Positions 9,235 to 16,641 of a stretch of 64,000 bases of DNA are shown in pieces. Every line of letters starts with the position of its first letter. Position 1 is the stretch's first letter. This stretch comes from Rhodobacterales bacterium 32-67-9. Its GTDB lineage: Bacteria > Pseudomonadota > Alphaproteobacteria > Rhodobacterales > Rhodobacteraceae. The position numbers and the translations under genes were made by a program. The notes beneath the pieces were generated by a model. The model searched no databases, was not told where the DNA came from, and saw nothing but the letters and a program-made list of their open reading frames with translations. The DNA is taken from assembly GCA_002280515.1 (NCBI GenBank), contig NCEA01000010.1, forward strand, positions 1-64,000, in the 5' to 3' direction.

Positions 9235-10464
9235 TCAGAGAACCTTCTCCAGCGCGCCGATCAACCGCGCCACGTCCTCGGCCGAGGTATAATGCACCAT
9301 CGAGAGCCGCAGCACCCCGATGTCCGGGTCGATCCCCATCGCCGTGAGCGGCCGGACCGCGTAGAAATCCCCGGCCCAGCAATTGATCCCATGCGCCGCG
9401 AGTGCCGCCGAGACCGGCTCCGCCGCGCGGCCGAGGTCCACCGCCACCGTCGGCGCCCGGGCTGCGGCATCGCGCGGACCGATCAGCCGCAGGTCGTTGC
9501 GCGCCCCGAGATAGTCGAGCAGCGGCTGGCAGACCGCCACCTCCTGCGCCCGCATCAGGTCATGCACCGCCGCTGCCCGCTTCGCGGCGTCCGGGTCCGG
9601 CGCGAAGTGATGGGCGTGAAGCGCGTCGAAGTAATCGGCGATCCCGGCCGCCGCCGCGACCTGCGCGTGATCCGGCCCTGCCGGGGTGAAGCGCTTGTAA
9701 AGCGTGTCGCCGTTGAACCAGTGGCCCTGATTGGGCAGCCGCATCCCCAGCGCCTCGCGGATGACCATCAGCCCCTGGTGCGGACCGTAGACCTTGTAGG
9801 CCGAGAAGAGATAGATATCGGCGCCAAGATCCGCCACATCCGGAAGCCCGTGCGGCGCATAACTTACCCCGTCGACACAGGTGACGGCGCCGGCCGCATG
9901 GGCCAGCGCGACGATCTCCGCCACCGGGTTGATCTCGGCCACCACGTTCGAGCAATGCGGAAATGCGACGAGCCGCACCCGGCCGTCCCGCAGGAGCAGC
10001 TCCAGCCGCGCCGGGTCGAGATGCCCGGTCGTGGGGTCGATCTTCCATTCGCGGACCTCGACCCCGTCCTCGGCCAAACGCCGCCAGGGGCCCGAATTCG
10101 CCTCGTGGTCCTGATCTGTGACGACGATGGCCTCGCCGGGTTTCAGCGCCCGGCGAAAGGCCTGGGCGAGGACGTAGGTATTCGCGGTGGTCGAGGGGCC
10201 GAAGCTCAGCTCCTCCGTCTTCACCCCCATCATCGCCGCAAGCCGCGCGCGCGCCTCGTCCATCTCGGCGCCGCCGGCCGTGGCGGCGGCATAGGGCGCG
10301 TAGGGCTGCACCTTGCGTTCCCGGTAGAACCGGGTCAGCCGGTCAATCACCTGCCCGCAGGCATAGGAGCCGCCGGCATTCTCGAAGAATGCCGTGTCGG
10401 CAAGCTCCGGCACCGAAAATGCGGGAAACTGCGCGCGGACGTACGTCATGTCCAGGGTCGTCAT
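9235..10464 (-). CDS. class V aminotransferase, cysteine desulfurase-like (VC1184 subfamily)
   Basis: A 409-residue fold-type I PLP enzyme. The PLP lysine lies in LFSAYKVYGPHQG, and FFENAGGSYACGQV, PSTTANTYVLAQAF and TDQDHEANSGPW are the family blocks around the cofactor. It resembles the cysteine-desulfurase-like subfamily named after Vibrio VC1184 rather than true IscS or SufS, and it stands alone without Fe-S scaffold genes. The ATG at 10464 has GAGGAG upstream at good spacing; a shorter start at MTYVRA is possible. Substrate unknown: cysteine, selenocysteine or another amino acid. It is the first gene of the leftward run that continues to alaX. Confidence 0.82.
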   Translation of the reverse strand: MTTLDMTYVRAQFPAFSVPELADTAFFENAGGSYACGQVIDRLTRFYRERKVQPYAPYAAATAGGAEMDEARARLAAMMGVKTEELSFGPSTTANTYVLAQAFRRALKPGEAIVVTDQDHEANSGPWRRLAEDGVEVREWKIDPTTGHLDPARLELLLRDGRVRLVAFPHCSNVVAEINPVAEIVALAHAAGAVTCVDGVSYAPHGLPDVADLGADIYLFSAYKVYGPHQGLMVIREALGMRLPNQGHWFNGDTLYKRFTPAGPDHAQVAAAAGIADYFDALHAHHFAPDPDAAKRAAAVHDLMRAQEVAVCQPLLDYLGARNDLRLIGPRDAAARAPTVAVDLGRAAEPVSAALAAHGINCWAGDFYAVRPLTAMGIDPDIGVLRLSMVHYTSAEDVARLIGALEKVL

Positions 10465-10610
10465 CGTCGGGAATCTCCTCATCCATTGCATCGGTCGCCC
10501 GGGGAAGCCGCAGCCAGCACGCTCCTCCCCGAGCCCTGGCAGGTCTTCCAGCCGAGCCGATACCCCTGGCTTGGGAGGTCAACGGCAGACCCCGGAGCCA
10601 TGCACAGCGC

Positions 10611-10626
10611 CGGTGTCGCGACACCG
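10611..10626. repeat. 16-bp perfect palindrome between the aminotransferase gene and ssrA
   Basis: CGGTGTCGCGACACCG reads identically on both strands. It lies about 150 bases upstream of the leftward aminotransferase gene start and about 45 bases before the ssrA promoter. It could be an operator for a dimeric repressor (TetR- or LacI-like) or the stem of a hairpin. No T-run follows, so a terminator is unlikely. The binding protein is unknown. Confidence 0.5.
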
Positions 10627-10668
10627 ATAACATTGGCCATTCGCGCTGTAAACAATTGCCCTGCGCCC

Positions 10669-10697
10669 TTGTCGCGTGCGGCGCCGCGGACTATATT
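10669..10697 (+). promoter_or_regulatory. sigma70-type promoter of ssrA
   Basis: A -35 TTGTCG (10669-10674) and a -10 TATATT (10692-10697) are 17 bases apart, directly before the acceptor part of the tmRNA gene. Transcription would start near 10704. Strong match for a constitutive stable-RNA promoter. Confidence 0.65.
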
Positions 10698-10703
10698 CCG
10701 CCT

Positions 10704-11026
10704 GTCCGGGGCAACCCGGGCTATGGACATAAACGCGCTCGTAATAACCGGATCGGACCCGGGGGCGGTACCCGGCGGCTCCACCAGACACCCCGTATTG
10801 GCGGGACATGGGGCCGAAACAGGATCGACGAACGTCTAAAGGGGTTTGCTTTGTCCCGGTGAGGTACCACCGTTATCGGTCCGCAAAGTACAGTTGCCAA
10901 TAACAACCGTGCTCCGATGGCTCTGGCTGCGTAAGCAGTTCGAGTGATCGAAACTTAAGCCCTTGCGCCTAGCAGCGTAAGGCGGGGTTCGCAGGCACCT
11001 GGCAACAGAAGCCTGCACTTTCCCCT
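10704..11026 (+). ncRNA. ssrA: tmRNA, two-piece (circularly permuted) ssrA
   Basis: This is a permuted alphaproteobacterial tmRNA gene. The acceptor part comes first and ends in CGGCTCCACCA at 10786 after a T-arm-like GGGGGCGGTACCC. A 23-base segment (10787-10809) that is removed in processing follows. The coding part starts at 10810 with GGGGCCGAAACAGGATCGA, which pairs with the acceptor end. The tag frame at 10896-10934 reads ANNNRAPMALAA then TAA, ending in the hydrophobic ALAA degron. A hairpin at about 10991-11016 probably closes the coding piece. It rescues stalled ribosomes and tags nascent chains for ClpXP. The outer ends (10704 and 11026) are estimates from the promoter and from folding. 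Confidence 0.9.
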
Positions 11027-11060
11027 TCATCCTTCGTCAACGGGCATTCCTTAGGATCAT

Positions 11061-11077
11061 GCCGGGGAAGCCCCGGC
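11061..11077 (+). terminator. GC hairpin downstream of ssrA
   Basis: GCCGGGG and CCCCGGC form a 7-bp stem with a 3-base loop, just after the tmRNA. There is no following T-run, so it is at best a weak terminator or an RNA-end-stabilising stem. It also directly precedes the ribosome binding site of the next gene. Confidence 0.3.
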
Positions 11078-11093
11078 TGGCGGAGTGAATGCG

Positions 11094-11519
11094 ATGACGA
11101 AGCTCGAACTGCTGAAGGACTGGTATCGCCGCGTCTGGGTGGAGGGCGATCTTGCCGCGATCGACAGCTATTTCGCGCCGCGCGCCGGCGCCGATGGCCT
11201 CATGCCGGACGGTCAGATCAGTATGGAGGATTTTCGCGCGCTGGTGCCCGCACTTCTGGCCCTGATCCGCGACCTCACCATCGACATCGACCGCAGCGTC
11301 GAGACCGGCGACTGGCTCTGGGCGCAGATTACCGTGCGGGCGCGTACCGCACACGGGGTCGACCCGATCCACGCCTCGGGCCAGGTGATGGTCCGGGTCG
11401 AGGATGGCAAGATCGCCGAGGCCTACAACGCCTTCGACTTCATCACCTTCTTCGAACAGGCCGGGCTGCTGCCGAGGGACGCGTTCATGCTGCTCCTCTC
11501 GGGCGAAAAGCTTGGCTGA
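11094..11519 (+). CDS. SnoaL/NTF2-like small protein
   Basis: A 141-residue protein of the NTF2-like SnoaL type (ester cyclase/limonene-1,2-epoxide hydrolase fold): an early helix with LKDWYRRVWVEGD, IDSYFAP, then alternating strands ending in GKIAEAYNAFDFITFFEQAGLLP. Such proteins form cone-shaped pockets; many are of unknown substrate. Two ATGs are possible: 11094 has GGAG eight bases upstream, while 11085 has it three bases upstream, so 11094 is chosen. It stands alone between ssrA and DUF1194. No function can be assigned. Confidence 0.7.
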   Translation: MTKLELLKDWYRRVWVEGDLAAIDSYFAPRAGADGLMPDGQISMEDFRALVPALLALIRDLTIDIDRSVETGDWLWAQITVRARTAHGVDPIHASGQVMVRVEDGKIAEAYNAFDFITFFEQAGLLPRDAFMLLLSGEKLG

Positions 11520-11584
11520 CACGGTCCGAGAGCCTGCCGCCGACGGGGCTTGCCGGGGCCTCGCACCCCGGCCATGATCGCGGA

Positions 11585-12244
11585 ATGACACGCGCACCGG
11601 CCCTTTTCGCCACCTGCCTCGCCCTCTCGTCGCCGGTGATGGCCTGCGACGTCGCGCTGCTGCTTTCGGTCGATGTCTCCGGCTCGATCGACCGGGGCGA
11701 ATACCGGCTCCAGGTCGACGGCATCGCCGCAGCGCTCGCCGATCCCGAGGTGGCGGACGCGCTCCTGCTCGGTCAGGTGGCCCTCAGCGTCGTGCAATGG
11801 TCGGGGACCGCGAAGCAGACGCTGTCGATCCCGTGGCGCCGGATGCTGTCGCCGGCCGAGGTCAGCGACTTCGCCGCCCGCGCCCGCGACCTGCCGCGCG
11901 CCTATACCGGGTCGGACACCGCGGTCGGCGAGGCCATCGCCTTTTCGGTCCAGCAGTTCGACGCGGTCGGCGACTGCCGCCGCAAGGTCATCGACATTTC
12001 AGGCGACGGGCCGCAGAACGCGGGCTATCCGCTCGGCCCCGAACGCGGCAACGCGGCGGCGGCCGGGATCGAGATCAACGCCATCGCCATAGAGGATGTC
12101 GGCCGCTCGATCCCGATCAGCGAATTCTACCGCCGCTATGTCGTCACGCGGGACGGGTTCGTCATCACCGCGCGCGGCCTAGCCGACTACCCCCGCGCGA
12201 TCCGCGAGAAGATCCTGCGCGAGGTGGCGAAACCCCTCGGCTGA
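11585..12244 (+). CDS. DUF1194 family protein with von Willebrand A fold, secreted
   Basis: A 219-residue protein with a short signal peptide (MTRAPALFATCLALSSPVMA, cleavage near Ala20) and a VWA-type fold. The metal-binding MIDAS sequence DVSGSID is at residues 30-36, and YTGSDTAVGEAI and VIDISGDGPQN supply the further metal-site residues. DUF1194 proteins are common in Rhodobacteraceae and Rhizobiales and are thought to be periplasmic, with unknown binding partner. It is not next to an AAA ATPase here, unlike many VWA proteins. The stop is followed by a 230-base stretch before chrA. Confidence 0.85.
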   Translation: MTRAPALFATCLALSSPVMACDVALLLSVDVSGSIDRGEYRLQVDGIAAALADPEVADALLLGQVALSVVQWSGTAKQTLSIPWRRMLSPAEVSDFAARARDLPRAYTGSDTAVGEAIAFSVQQFDAVGDCRRKVIDISGDGPQNAGYPLGPERGNAAAAGIEINAIAIEDVGRSIPISEFYRRYVVTRDGFVITARGLADYPRAIREKILREVAKPLG

Positions 12245-12358
12245 CGCTTGACGCGCCGGGGCGGCGATGCGAGCCTTCCGGAAGGAAGTCCGCGACCGAG
12301 CCTGGCACAGCCCCGGTCCAAGCGTCGCATCCCTCGCCCGCGTCAAGAAAGGATGCCC

Positions 12359-12475
12359 ATGCCCGGCTTCGGCTTGATCCCGTTTGTCCGGCGGCCGTGC
12401 CGGACCGGGCCGGTTTTCGCCATCAATGGCCGGCAGGAGGTGATCCCGGCCGGGCCGGCGGCGCGCGCATCTTGA
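12359..12475 (+). CDS. possible 38-residue leader reading frame before chrA
   Basis: An ATG at 12359 with AAAGGA seven bases upstream opens a 38-codon frame (MPGFGLIPFVRRPCRTG... ending AARAS) whose TGA at 12473-12475 overlaps the TTG proposed as the chrA start (TTGA). This layout would fit translational coupling or a leader peptide. There is no family match I recognise, and the rest of 12245-12471 holds nothing I can name. It may be chance. Confidence 0.2.
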   Translation: MPGFGLIPFVRRPCRTGPVFAINGRQEVIPAGPAARAS

Positions 12476-13719
12476 GCGGGGCGGAACCGCTCTGGCGGGT
12501 CTTCGGACGCATCGGCCTTTTGTCCTTCGGCGGGCCGGCGGCGCAGATCGCGCTGATGCACCGCGAACTGGTCGACACCCGACGCTGGCTGAGCGAGGCG
12601 GAGTTCCTGCGGGCGCTGTCGTTCTGCATGTTGCTGCCCGGACCGGAGGCGATGCAGCTTGCGACCTATGCCGGATGGCGGCTTGACGGGGTGCGGGGCG
12701 GGCTGCTGGCGGGCGGCCTTTTCGTGCTGCCGGGCGCCGCGCTGATCCTGGCACTTGCGGCGGGCTATGCCGCCTTCGGCCATGTTCCCCTGGTCTCGGC
12801 GCTATTCCTCGGGGTCAAGGCCGCCGTCGTTGTCATCGTGATCGAGGCGCTTCTACGGGTGTCGTACCGGGCCCTGACCAGCCGCGCCGCGCGGCTGGTC
12901 GCGTTTGCGTCGTTCGCGGCGATCTTCCTCTTCGGCCTGCCCTTCCCCTTGATCGTGATCTCGGCCGGCGTCGTCGGCGCGGCCGCCTTGCCGCGCTCGG
13001 CGGCCGAGCCGCGCGCCCTGCCCGGCAACCCCCGGCTTGCCACGACGCTCGCCATCGGTCTCGGTCTCTGGTGGGCGCCCGTCGTGCTTGTCGCGACCCT
13101 CGGGCAGGACTTTCTGACCGGGATCGGCCTCTTTTTCTCGAAACTTGCCGTCGTGACTTTCGGCGGCGCCTACGCCGTTCTCGCCTACATGACCCAGACG
13201 GTCGTGCAGGACTACGGCTGGCTGACCACGGCGCAGATGATGGATGCGCTCGGCCTTGCCGAGACGACGCCGGGGCCGCTGATCCTGGTGACCGAATTCG
13301 TCGCCTATCTAGCCGGCGCCGGCGCCGGCTCTCCGCTGCTGGCGCTGGCGGCGGCGGGGCTGACGCTCTGGGTGACGTTCGTGCCCTGCTTTCTCTGGGT
13401 CTTCGCCTTCGCGCCCTATATCGAGTGGATCGCCGGGCGGCCCCGCATCGGCGCGGCGCTGGCCGGGGTGAGCGCTGCGGTCGTCGGCGTGATCGCGACG
13501 CTCGCGCTCTGGTTCGCGCTTCACGTCGTCTTCGCCAGCGTGCACGAGGTCCGCTTCGGCGCCTTCGCGCTGACGCTGCCCGACCCGGCGACGATCCAGC
13601 CGGTGCCACTTCTGATCGCGCTTGTCGCCGGATGGCTGCTGATCGGGCGGCACTGGAATCTCCTCGCGGTCCTGGCGCTGTCAGCACTCGCCGGCGCTGT
13701 CGCCCCGACCGGTTTCTGA
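12472..13719 (+). CDS. chrA: chromate efflux transporter (ChrA/CHR family, two-domain)
   Basis: A 415-residue inner-membrane protein of the CHR family with two homologous halves of about five to six membrane helices. The first half has GLLSFGGPAAQIALMHRELV and FCMLLPGPEAMQLATYAGW; the second has KLAVVTFGGAYAVLAYMTQ and LGLAETTPGPLILVTEFVAY. Known members export chromate, driven by the proton gradient; some have other anion roles. The start is uncertain: TTG at 12472 places the family start (SGAEPLWRVFGRIG) directly after Met. The frame stays open far upstream, but that extension is arginine-rich and unlike the family. No chrB regulator is adjacent. Confidence 0.85.
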   Translation: MSGAEPLWRVFGRIGLLSFGGPAAQIALMHRELVDTRRWLSEAEFLRALSFCMLLPGPEAMQLATYAGWRLDGVRGGLLAGGLFVLPGAALILALAAGYAAFGHVPLVSALFLGVKAAVVVIVIEALLRVSYRALTSRAARLVAFASFAAIFLFGLPFPLIVISAGVVGAAALPRSAAEPRALPGNPRLATTLAIGLGLWWAPVVLVATLGQDFLTGIGLFFSKLAVVTFGGAYAVLAYMTQTVVQDYGWLTTAQMMDALGLAETTPGPLILVTEFVAYLAGAGAGSPLLALAAAGLTLWVTFVPCFLWVFAFAPYIEWIAGRPRIGAALAGVSAAVVGVIATLALWFALHVVFASVHEVRFGAFALTLPDPATIQPVPLLIALVAGWLLIGRHWNLLAVLALSALAGAVAPTGF

Positions 13720-13807
13720 GGATCGGGCGAAGCTGCACCCAAGCGCCTCTTTCTTTCCGTTTCGAATCCCTTATGCTGACCCCACCCCAAGGCCGGAATG
13801 CTTTCCC

Positions 13808-14260
13808 ATGACCAAATCCATCGACTACGGCAACCTCATGCATCGCGCGATGCGCGGGCTGATCCTCGAGGTTCTTCGCGGAGTCGAGCGCACCGGCCTT
13901 CCGGGCGAGCATCACTTCTTCATTACCTTCGACACGCGCCACCCCGAGGCAGAGCTCGCCGACTGGTTGCGCGAACGGTATCCCGAGGAAATGACCGTGG
14001 TGATGCAGCACTGGTACGAAGGGCTGGCCGTCGATGACGAGGGTTTCGCCATCACGCTCAACTTCGGCGACACGCCCGAACCGCTCTACATCCCCTTCGA
14101 CGCGATCCGCACCTTCGTCGATCCTTCCGTCGAATTCGGCCTGCGGTTCGAGACCCAGGACAGCGACGACGAGGACGAAGAGGACGACGACGAGACGCCG
14201 GACGAGGACACGGCCCCGCAGGAGGCCGAAGTCGTCAGCCTCGACAAGTGGCGGAAATAG
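13808..14260 (+). CDS. sspB: SspB, ClpXP adaptor for ssrA-tagged proteins (alphaproteobacterial type)
   Basis: A 150-residue cytoplasmic adaptor. Residues 1-115 form the SspB substrate-binding fold (IDYGNLMHRAMRGLILEVL, HHFFITFDTRHPEAEL, ITLNFGDTPEPLYIPFDAI). An acidic, disordered linker (SDDEDEEDDDETPDEDT, about 119-140) leads to the short C-terminal segment VVSLDKWRK, which in this family docks on the ClpX N-domain. It delivers tmRNA-tagged proteins to ClpXP; the tmRNA gene lies less than 3 kb upstream. The ATG at 13808 is used; no strong ribosome site is visible. Followed by fumC in the same direction after about 100 bases. Confidence 0.9.
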   Translation: MTKSIDYGNLMHRAMRGLILEVLRGVERTGLPGEHHFFITFDTRHPEAELADWLRERYPEEMTVVMQHWYEGLAVDDEGFAITLNFGDTPEPLYIPFDAIRTFVDPSVEFGLRFETQDSDDEDEEDDDETPDEDTAPQEAEVVSLDKWRK

Positions 14261-14362
14261 GACCGCGCGCCGGTTAGCGCCACCGTTACCGACATCATCC
14301 TTGGCCGGGATCGGGGAATCGCATAGCAAGTGCGCGACCCGAGCAAAGGACGGACGCTTTTC

Positions 14363-15757
14363 ATGACCCAGACCCGCACCGAGACCGACAGCTTTGGCCC
14401 GCTGGACGTTCCCGCCGACAAGTACTGGGGCGCCCAGACACAGCGCTCGATCATCAATTTCCCGATCGGCTGGGAAAAGCAGCCCGTCGCGATCGTCCGG
14501 GCGCTTGGCGTGATCAAGCAGGCGGCGGCCGAGGTCAACATGGCGACCGGAAAGCTCGACCCGGCCATCGGCAAGGCGATGGTTCAGGCGGCCGGCGAGG
14601 TCGTCGCGGGCAGGTTCGACGACAACTTCCCGCTCGTCGTCTGGCAGACCGGATCGGGCACCCAGTCGAACATGAACGCGAACGAGGTGATCTCCAACCG
14701 CGCGATCGAGATCCTCGGCGGCCAGATGGGATCGAAAAAGCCGGTTCACCCGAACGATCACGTGAACATGGGCCAGTCCTCGAACGACACCTTCCCGACC
14801 GCCATGCACGTGGCCATCGGCATGATGGCGAACGACGTCCTGCTGCCGGGGCTGGAGAAGCTCCACGCGGCGCTGGTCGCGAAGTCGGTGGCGTTCAAGG
14901 ACATCATCAAGATTGGCCGCACCCATACCCAGGACGCCACACCGCTGACGCTGGGCCAGGAATTCGGCGGCTATGCCCACCAGGTCGCGCAGGGCATCAT
15001 GCGGGTGAAGAAGATCCTGCCCGAGATTTACGAACTGGCGCAGGGCGGCACCGCCGTCGGGACCGGGCTGAACACGCAAAAGGGCTGGGACGTGGCGATC
15101 GCGTCGAAGATCGCCGAGATCACCGGCCTGCCCTTTGTCACCGCGCCGAACAAGTTCGAGGCGCTGGCGGCGCATGACGCGATGGTGATGTTCTCGGGCG
15201 CCCTGAAAACCGTCGCCGCCTCGCTCTTCAAGATCGCCAACGACATGCGGCTTCTCGGCTCCGGGCCGCGTTCCGGCCTCGGCGAACTGATCCTGCCGGA
15301 GAATGAGCCGGGGTCCTCGATCATGCCGGGCAAGGTCAATCCGACCCAGGCCGAGGCGCTGACAATGGTCTGCGCCCATGTGATGGGCAATGACGCGGCG
15401 GTTGGTTTCGCGGGCTCGCAAGGCCATTTCGAACTCAACGTCTACAACCCGATGATGAGCTACAACGTGCTTCAGTCGATGCAGCTTCTCGGCGATGCGG
15501 CGTCGAGCTTCACCGACAACATGGTCGTCGGGACCGAGGCCAACGTGGCGCGGATCGACAAGCTGATGAAGGAAAGCCTGATGCTGGTCACGGCGCTGGC
15601 GCCGACCATCGGCTACGACAATGCCACCAAGGTCGCCAAGACCGCCCACAAGAACGGCACGACCTTGCGCGAGGAGGCCATCGCGCTCGGCTTCGTCGAT
15701 GGCGAGACCTTCGACCGGATCGTGCGCCCCGAGAAGATGGTCGGGCCGGAGGACTGA
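14363..15757 (+). CDS. fumC: class II fumarate hydratase
   Basis: A 464-residue TCA-cycle enzyme converting fumarate to L-malate, active as a tetramer. Family signatures visible are TQRSIINF near the N-terminus, [45 protein letters not shown] and [13 protein letters not shown] (the fumarase/aspartase signature with the catalytic serine loop). Iron-independent class II enzymes have this length. The ATG at 14363 ([12 protein letters not shown]) begins the conserved region; an upstream ATG at 14330 would add 11 unlikely residues. Its stop shares one base with the start of the following DUF4169 gene. Confidence 0.95.
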   Translation: MTQTRTETDSFGPLDVPADKYWGAQTQRSIINFPIGWEKQPVAIVRALGVIKQAAAEVNMATGKLDPAIGKAMVQAAGEVVAGRFDDNFPLVVWQTGSGTQSNMNANEVISNRAIEILGGQMGSKKPVHPNDHVNMGQSSNDTFPTAMHVAIGMMANDVLLPGLEKLHAALVAKSVAFKDIIKIGRTHTQDATPLTLGQEFGGYAHQVAQGIMRVKKILPEIYELAQGGTAVGTGLNTQKGWDVAIASKIAEITGLPFVTAPNKFEALAAHDAMVMFSGALKTVAASLFKIANDMRLLGSGPRSGLGELILPENEPGSSIMPGKVNPTQAEALTMVCAHVMGNDAAVGFAGSQGHFELNVYNPMMSYNVLQSMQLLGDAASSFTDNMVVGTEANVARIDKLMKESLMLVTALAPTIGYDNATKVAKTAHKNGTTLREEAIALGFVDGETFDRIVRPEKMVGPED

Positions 15758-15942
15758 TGGCCGAAATCGTCAATCTCAGGGCGGTGCGGAAGCATCGCGA
15801 CAGGGTGAGGAAACGCGCCAAAGCCGACGAAAACGCGGCGCGTTTCGGCAGGACCAAGGCGCTTAAGGCACTGGAGAAGGCGCGGGCCACCAAGGCAGAG
15901 GGCGAGCTTGACGCCCATCGCCGCGAGGAGCCGAAGGCGTGA
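15757..15942 (+). CDS. DUF4169 family small basic protein
   Basis: A 61-residue, strongly charged protein (VNLRAVRKHRDRVRKRAKADENAARFGRTKALKALEKARATKAEGELDAHRRE). It matches DUF4169, a short coiled or helical family typical of Rhodobacteraceae and rhizobia, of unknown function. The start ATG overlaps the fumC stop by one base (TGATG), and its stop overlaps the next gene by four bases (GTGA), so fumC, this gene and the ribbon-helix-helix gene are probably one transcript. Confidence 0.8.
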   Translation: MAEIVNLRAVRKHRDRVRKRAKADENAARFGRTKALKALEKARATKAEGELDAHRREEPKA

Positions 15943-16166
15943 GCCGGCCGGTCAAGCGCTCGCTGACGCTGAACGGCCACCGCACCAGCGTTTCCCTGGA
16001 GGACGAGTTCTGGCGCGCCTTCCGGGCGCTCGCTGCGGCGGAGGGCCGCCCGCTCAACGCGCTCGCCGCCGAAATCGACGCTGGGCGCGGGATCGACACC
16101 GGCCTTGCGACCGCGATCAGGCTACATGTTCTGAAGGAGTTGCAGGCACGGACCGCGCCCCACTGA
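15939..16166 (+). CDS. ribbon-helix-helix domain protein
   Basis: A 75-residue protein with GTG start overlapping the DUF4169 stop. The pattern KRSLTLNGHRTSVSLEDEFWRAFRALAAAEGRPLNALAAEID fits the RHH_4 type ribbon-helix-helix fold: a beta strand (HRTSVSLE) followed by two helices. Members are presumed dimeric DNA-binding proteins, but no target is known. The constant company of DUF4169 and fumC suggests a conserved yet uncharacterised unit rather than a toxin-antitoxin pair; no toxin gene is present. Confidence 0.8.
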   Translation: MSRPVKRSLTLNGHRTSVSLEDEFWRAFRALAAAEGRPLNALAAEIDAGRGIDTGLATAIRLHVLKELQARTAPH

Positions 16167-16180
16167 TGCCGCCTCAGTGG
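16160..16180. terminator. hairpin spanning two converging stop codons
   Basis: CCACTGA and TCAGTGG form a 7-bp stem with a 7-base loop exactly at the junction of two converging genes. The TGA of the rightward RHH gene lies in one arm and the stop of the leftward 100-residue gene in the other. No T-run follows on either strand, so intrinsic termination is uncertain. Confidence 0.35.
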
Positions 16181-16476
16181 CTGAGCGCGCTGCCCGGATA
16201 GGGATAAAGCGCGCGGCGAATGCGCTTGGCGAGCGACTTTTCCTGCTCTTCCCGCGCGGTCAGCGCGGATTTCTTGCGGACCTTGCCGTTCAGTTCGCCG
16301 TGAAACAGCGACTGAAGCTCCTCACGCGAGACGGTCGGCTGTTCGACAACCGGTTCGGGCTGATGATGAATCCCGATCGTCCGCCACGTCGGCACGGCAA
16401 TGCGCAGATAGCTCTGCGCATTGAAGACGGTGGCTGCGTAGTCAGGGATCGACACCGCAAGTGACTTCATCGACAT
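16174..16476 (-). CDS. hypothetical protein, 100 residues
   Basis: Not recognised. The ATG at 16476 (MSMKSLAVSIPDYAATVFNA) has GGGGGG four bases upstream; an alternative ATG lies two codons later. The middle (RIAVPTWRTIGIHHQPEPVVEQPTVSREE) is followed by a basic helix with ALTAREEQEKSLAKRIRRALYPYPGSALSH. No signal peptide or membrane segment is seen. The gene has its own upstream region of about 165 bases containing two near-identical direct repeats, so it is probably independently regulated. It reads like a lineage-specific Rhodobacteraceae protein. Confidence 0.65.
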   Translation of the reverse strand: MSMKSLAVSIPDYAATVFNAQSYLRIAVPTWRTIGIHHQPEPVVEQPTVSREELQSLFHGELNGKVRKKSALTAREEQEKSLAKRIRRALYPYPGSALSH

Positions 16477-16503
16477 GGTACCCCCCAAGGAACCAAGGCT
16501 GAC

Positions 16504-16561
16504 TGAGCAGGTTTCAGCCTATCAGAACACTCGACCGGATGAGCAGAATTCAGCCGATCAC
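16504..16561. repeat. two 22-bp direct repeats in the promoter region of the 100-residue gene
   Basis: TGAGCAGGTTTCAGCCTATCAG at 16504-16525 and a second copy at 16540-16561 differ at four positions (GT to AA in the middle, T to G, and the last base). They are spaced 36 bases start to start. On the minus strand each begins GGCTGAA. They sit 28 to 85 bases upstream of the leftward start at 16476, where an activator or repressor would bind. No known operator motif was recognised. Confidence 0.5.
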
Positions 16562-16641
16562 TCGTTACAAAAACCGAATCACCGAGGTGACCGACAGAAA
16601 ATGCACCATTTTCTCGGCAAGGATCAATTCAAGGTTGCGTT

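Noticed and set aside
12833-15649. Very long leftward frame (938 residues) under chrA, sspB and fumC
   Set aside because: It is an antisense shadow produced by high-GC codon usage; it covers three well-supported rightward genes and has low-complexity Arg/Ala/Gly composition.
15757-16166. DUF4169 plus ribbon-helix-helix genes considered as a toxin-antitoxin pair
   Set aside because: The order and the sequences do not resemble a toxin; both follow fumC by overlapping codons as part of a conserved housekeeping unit.
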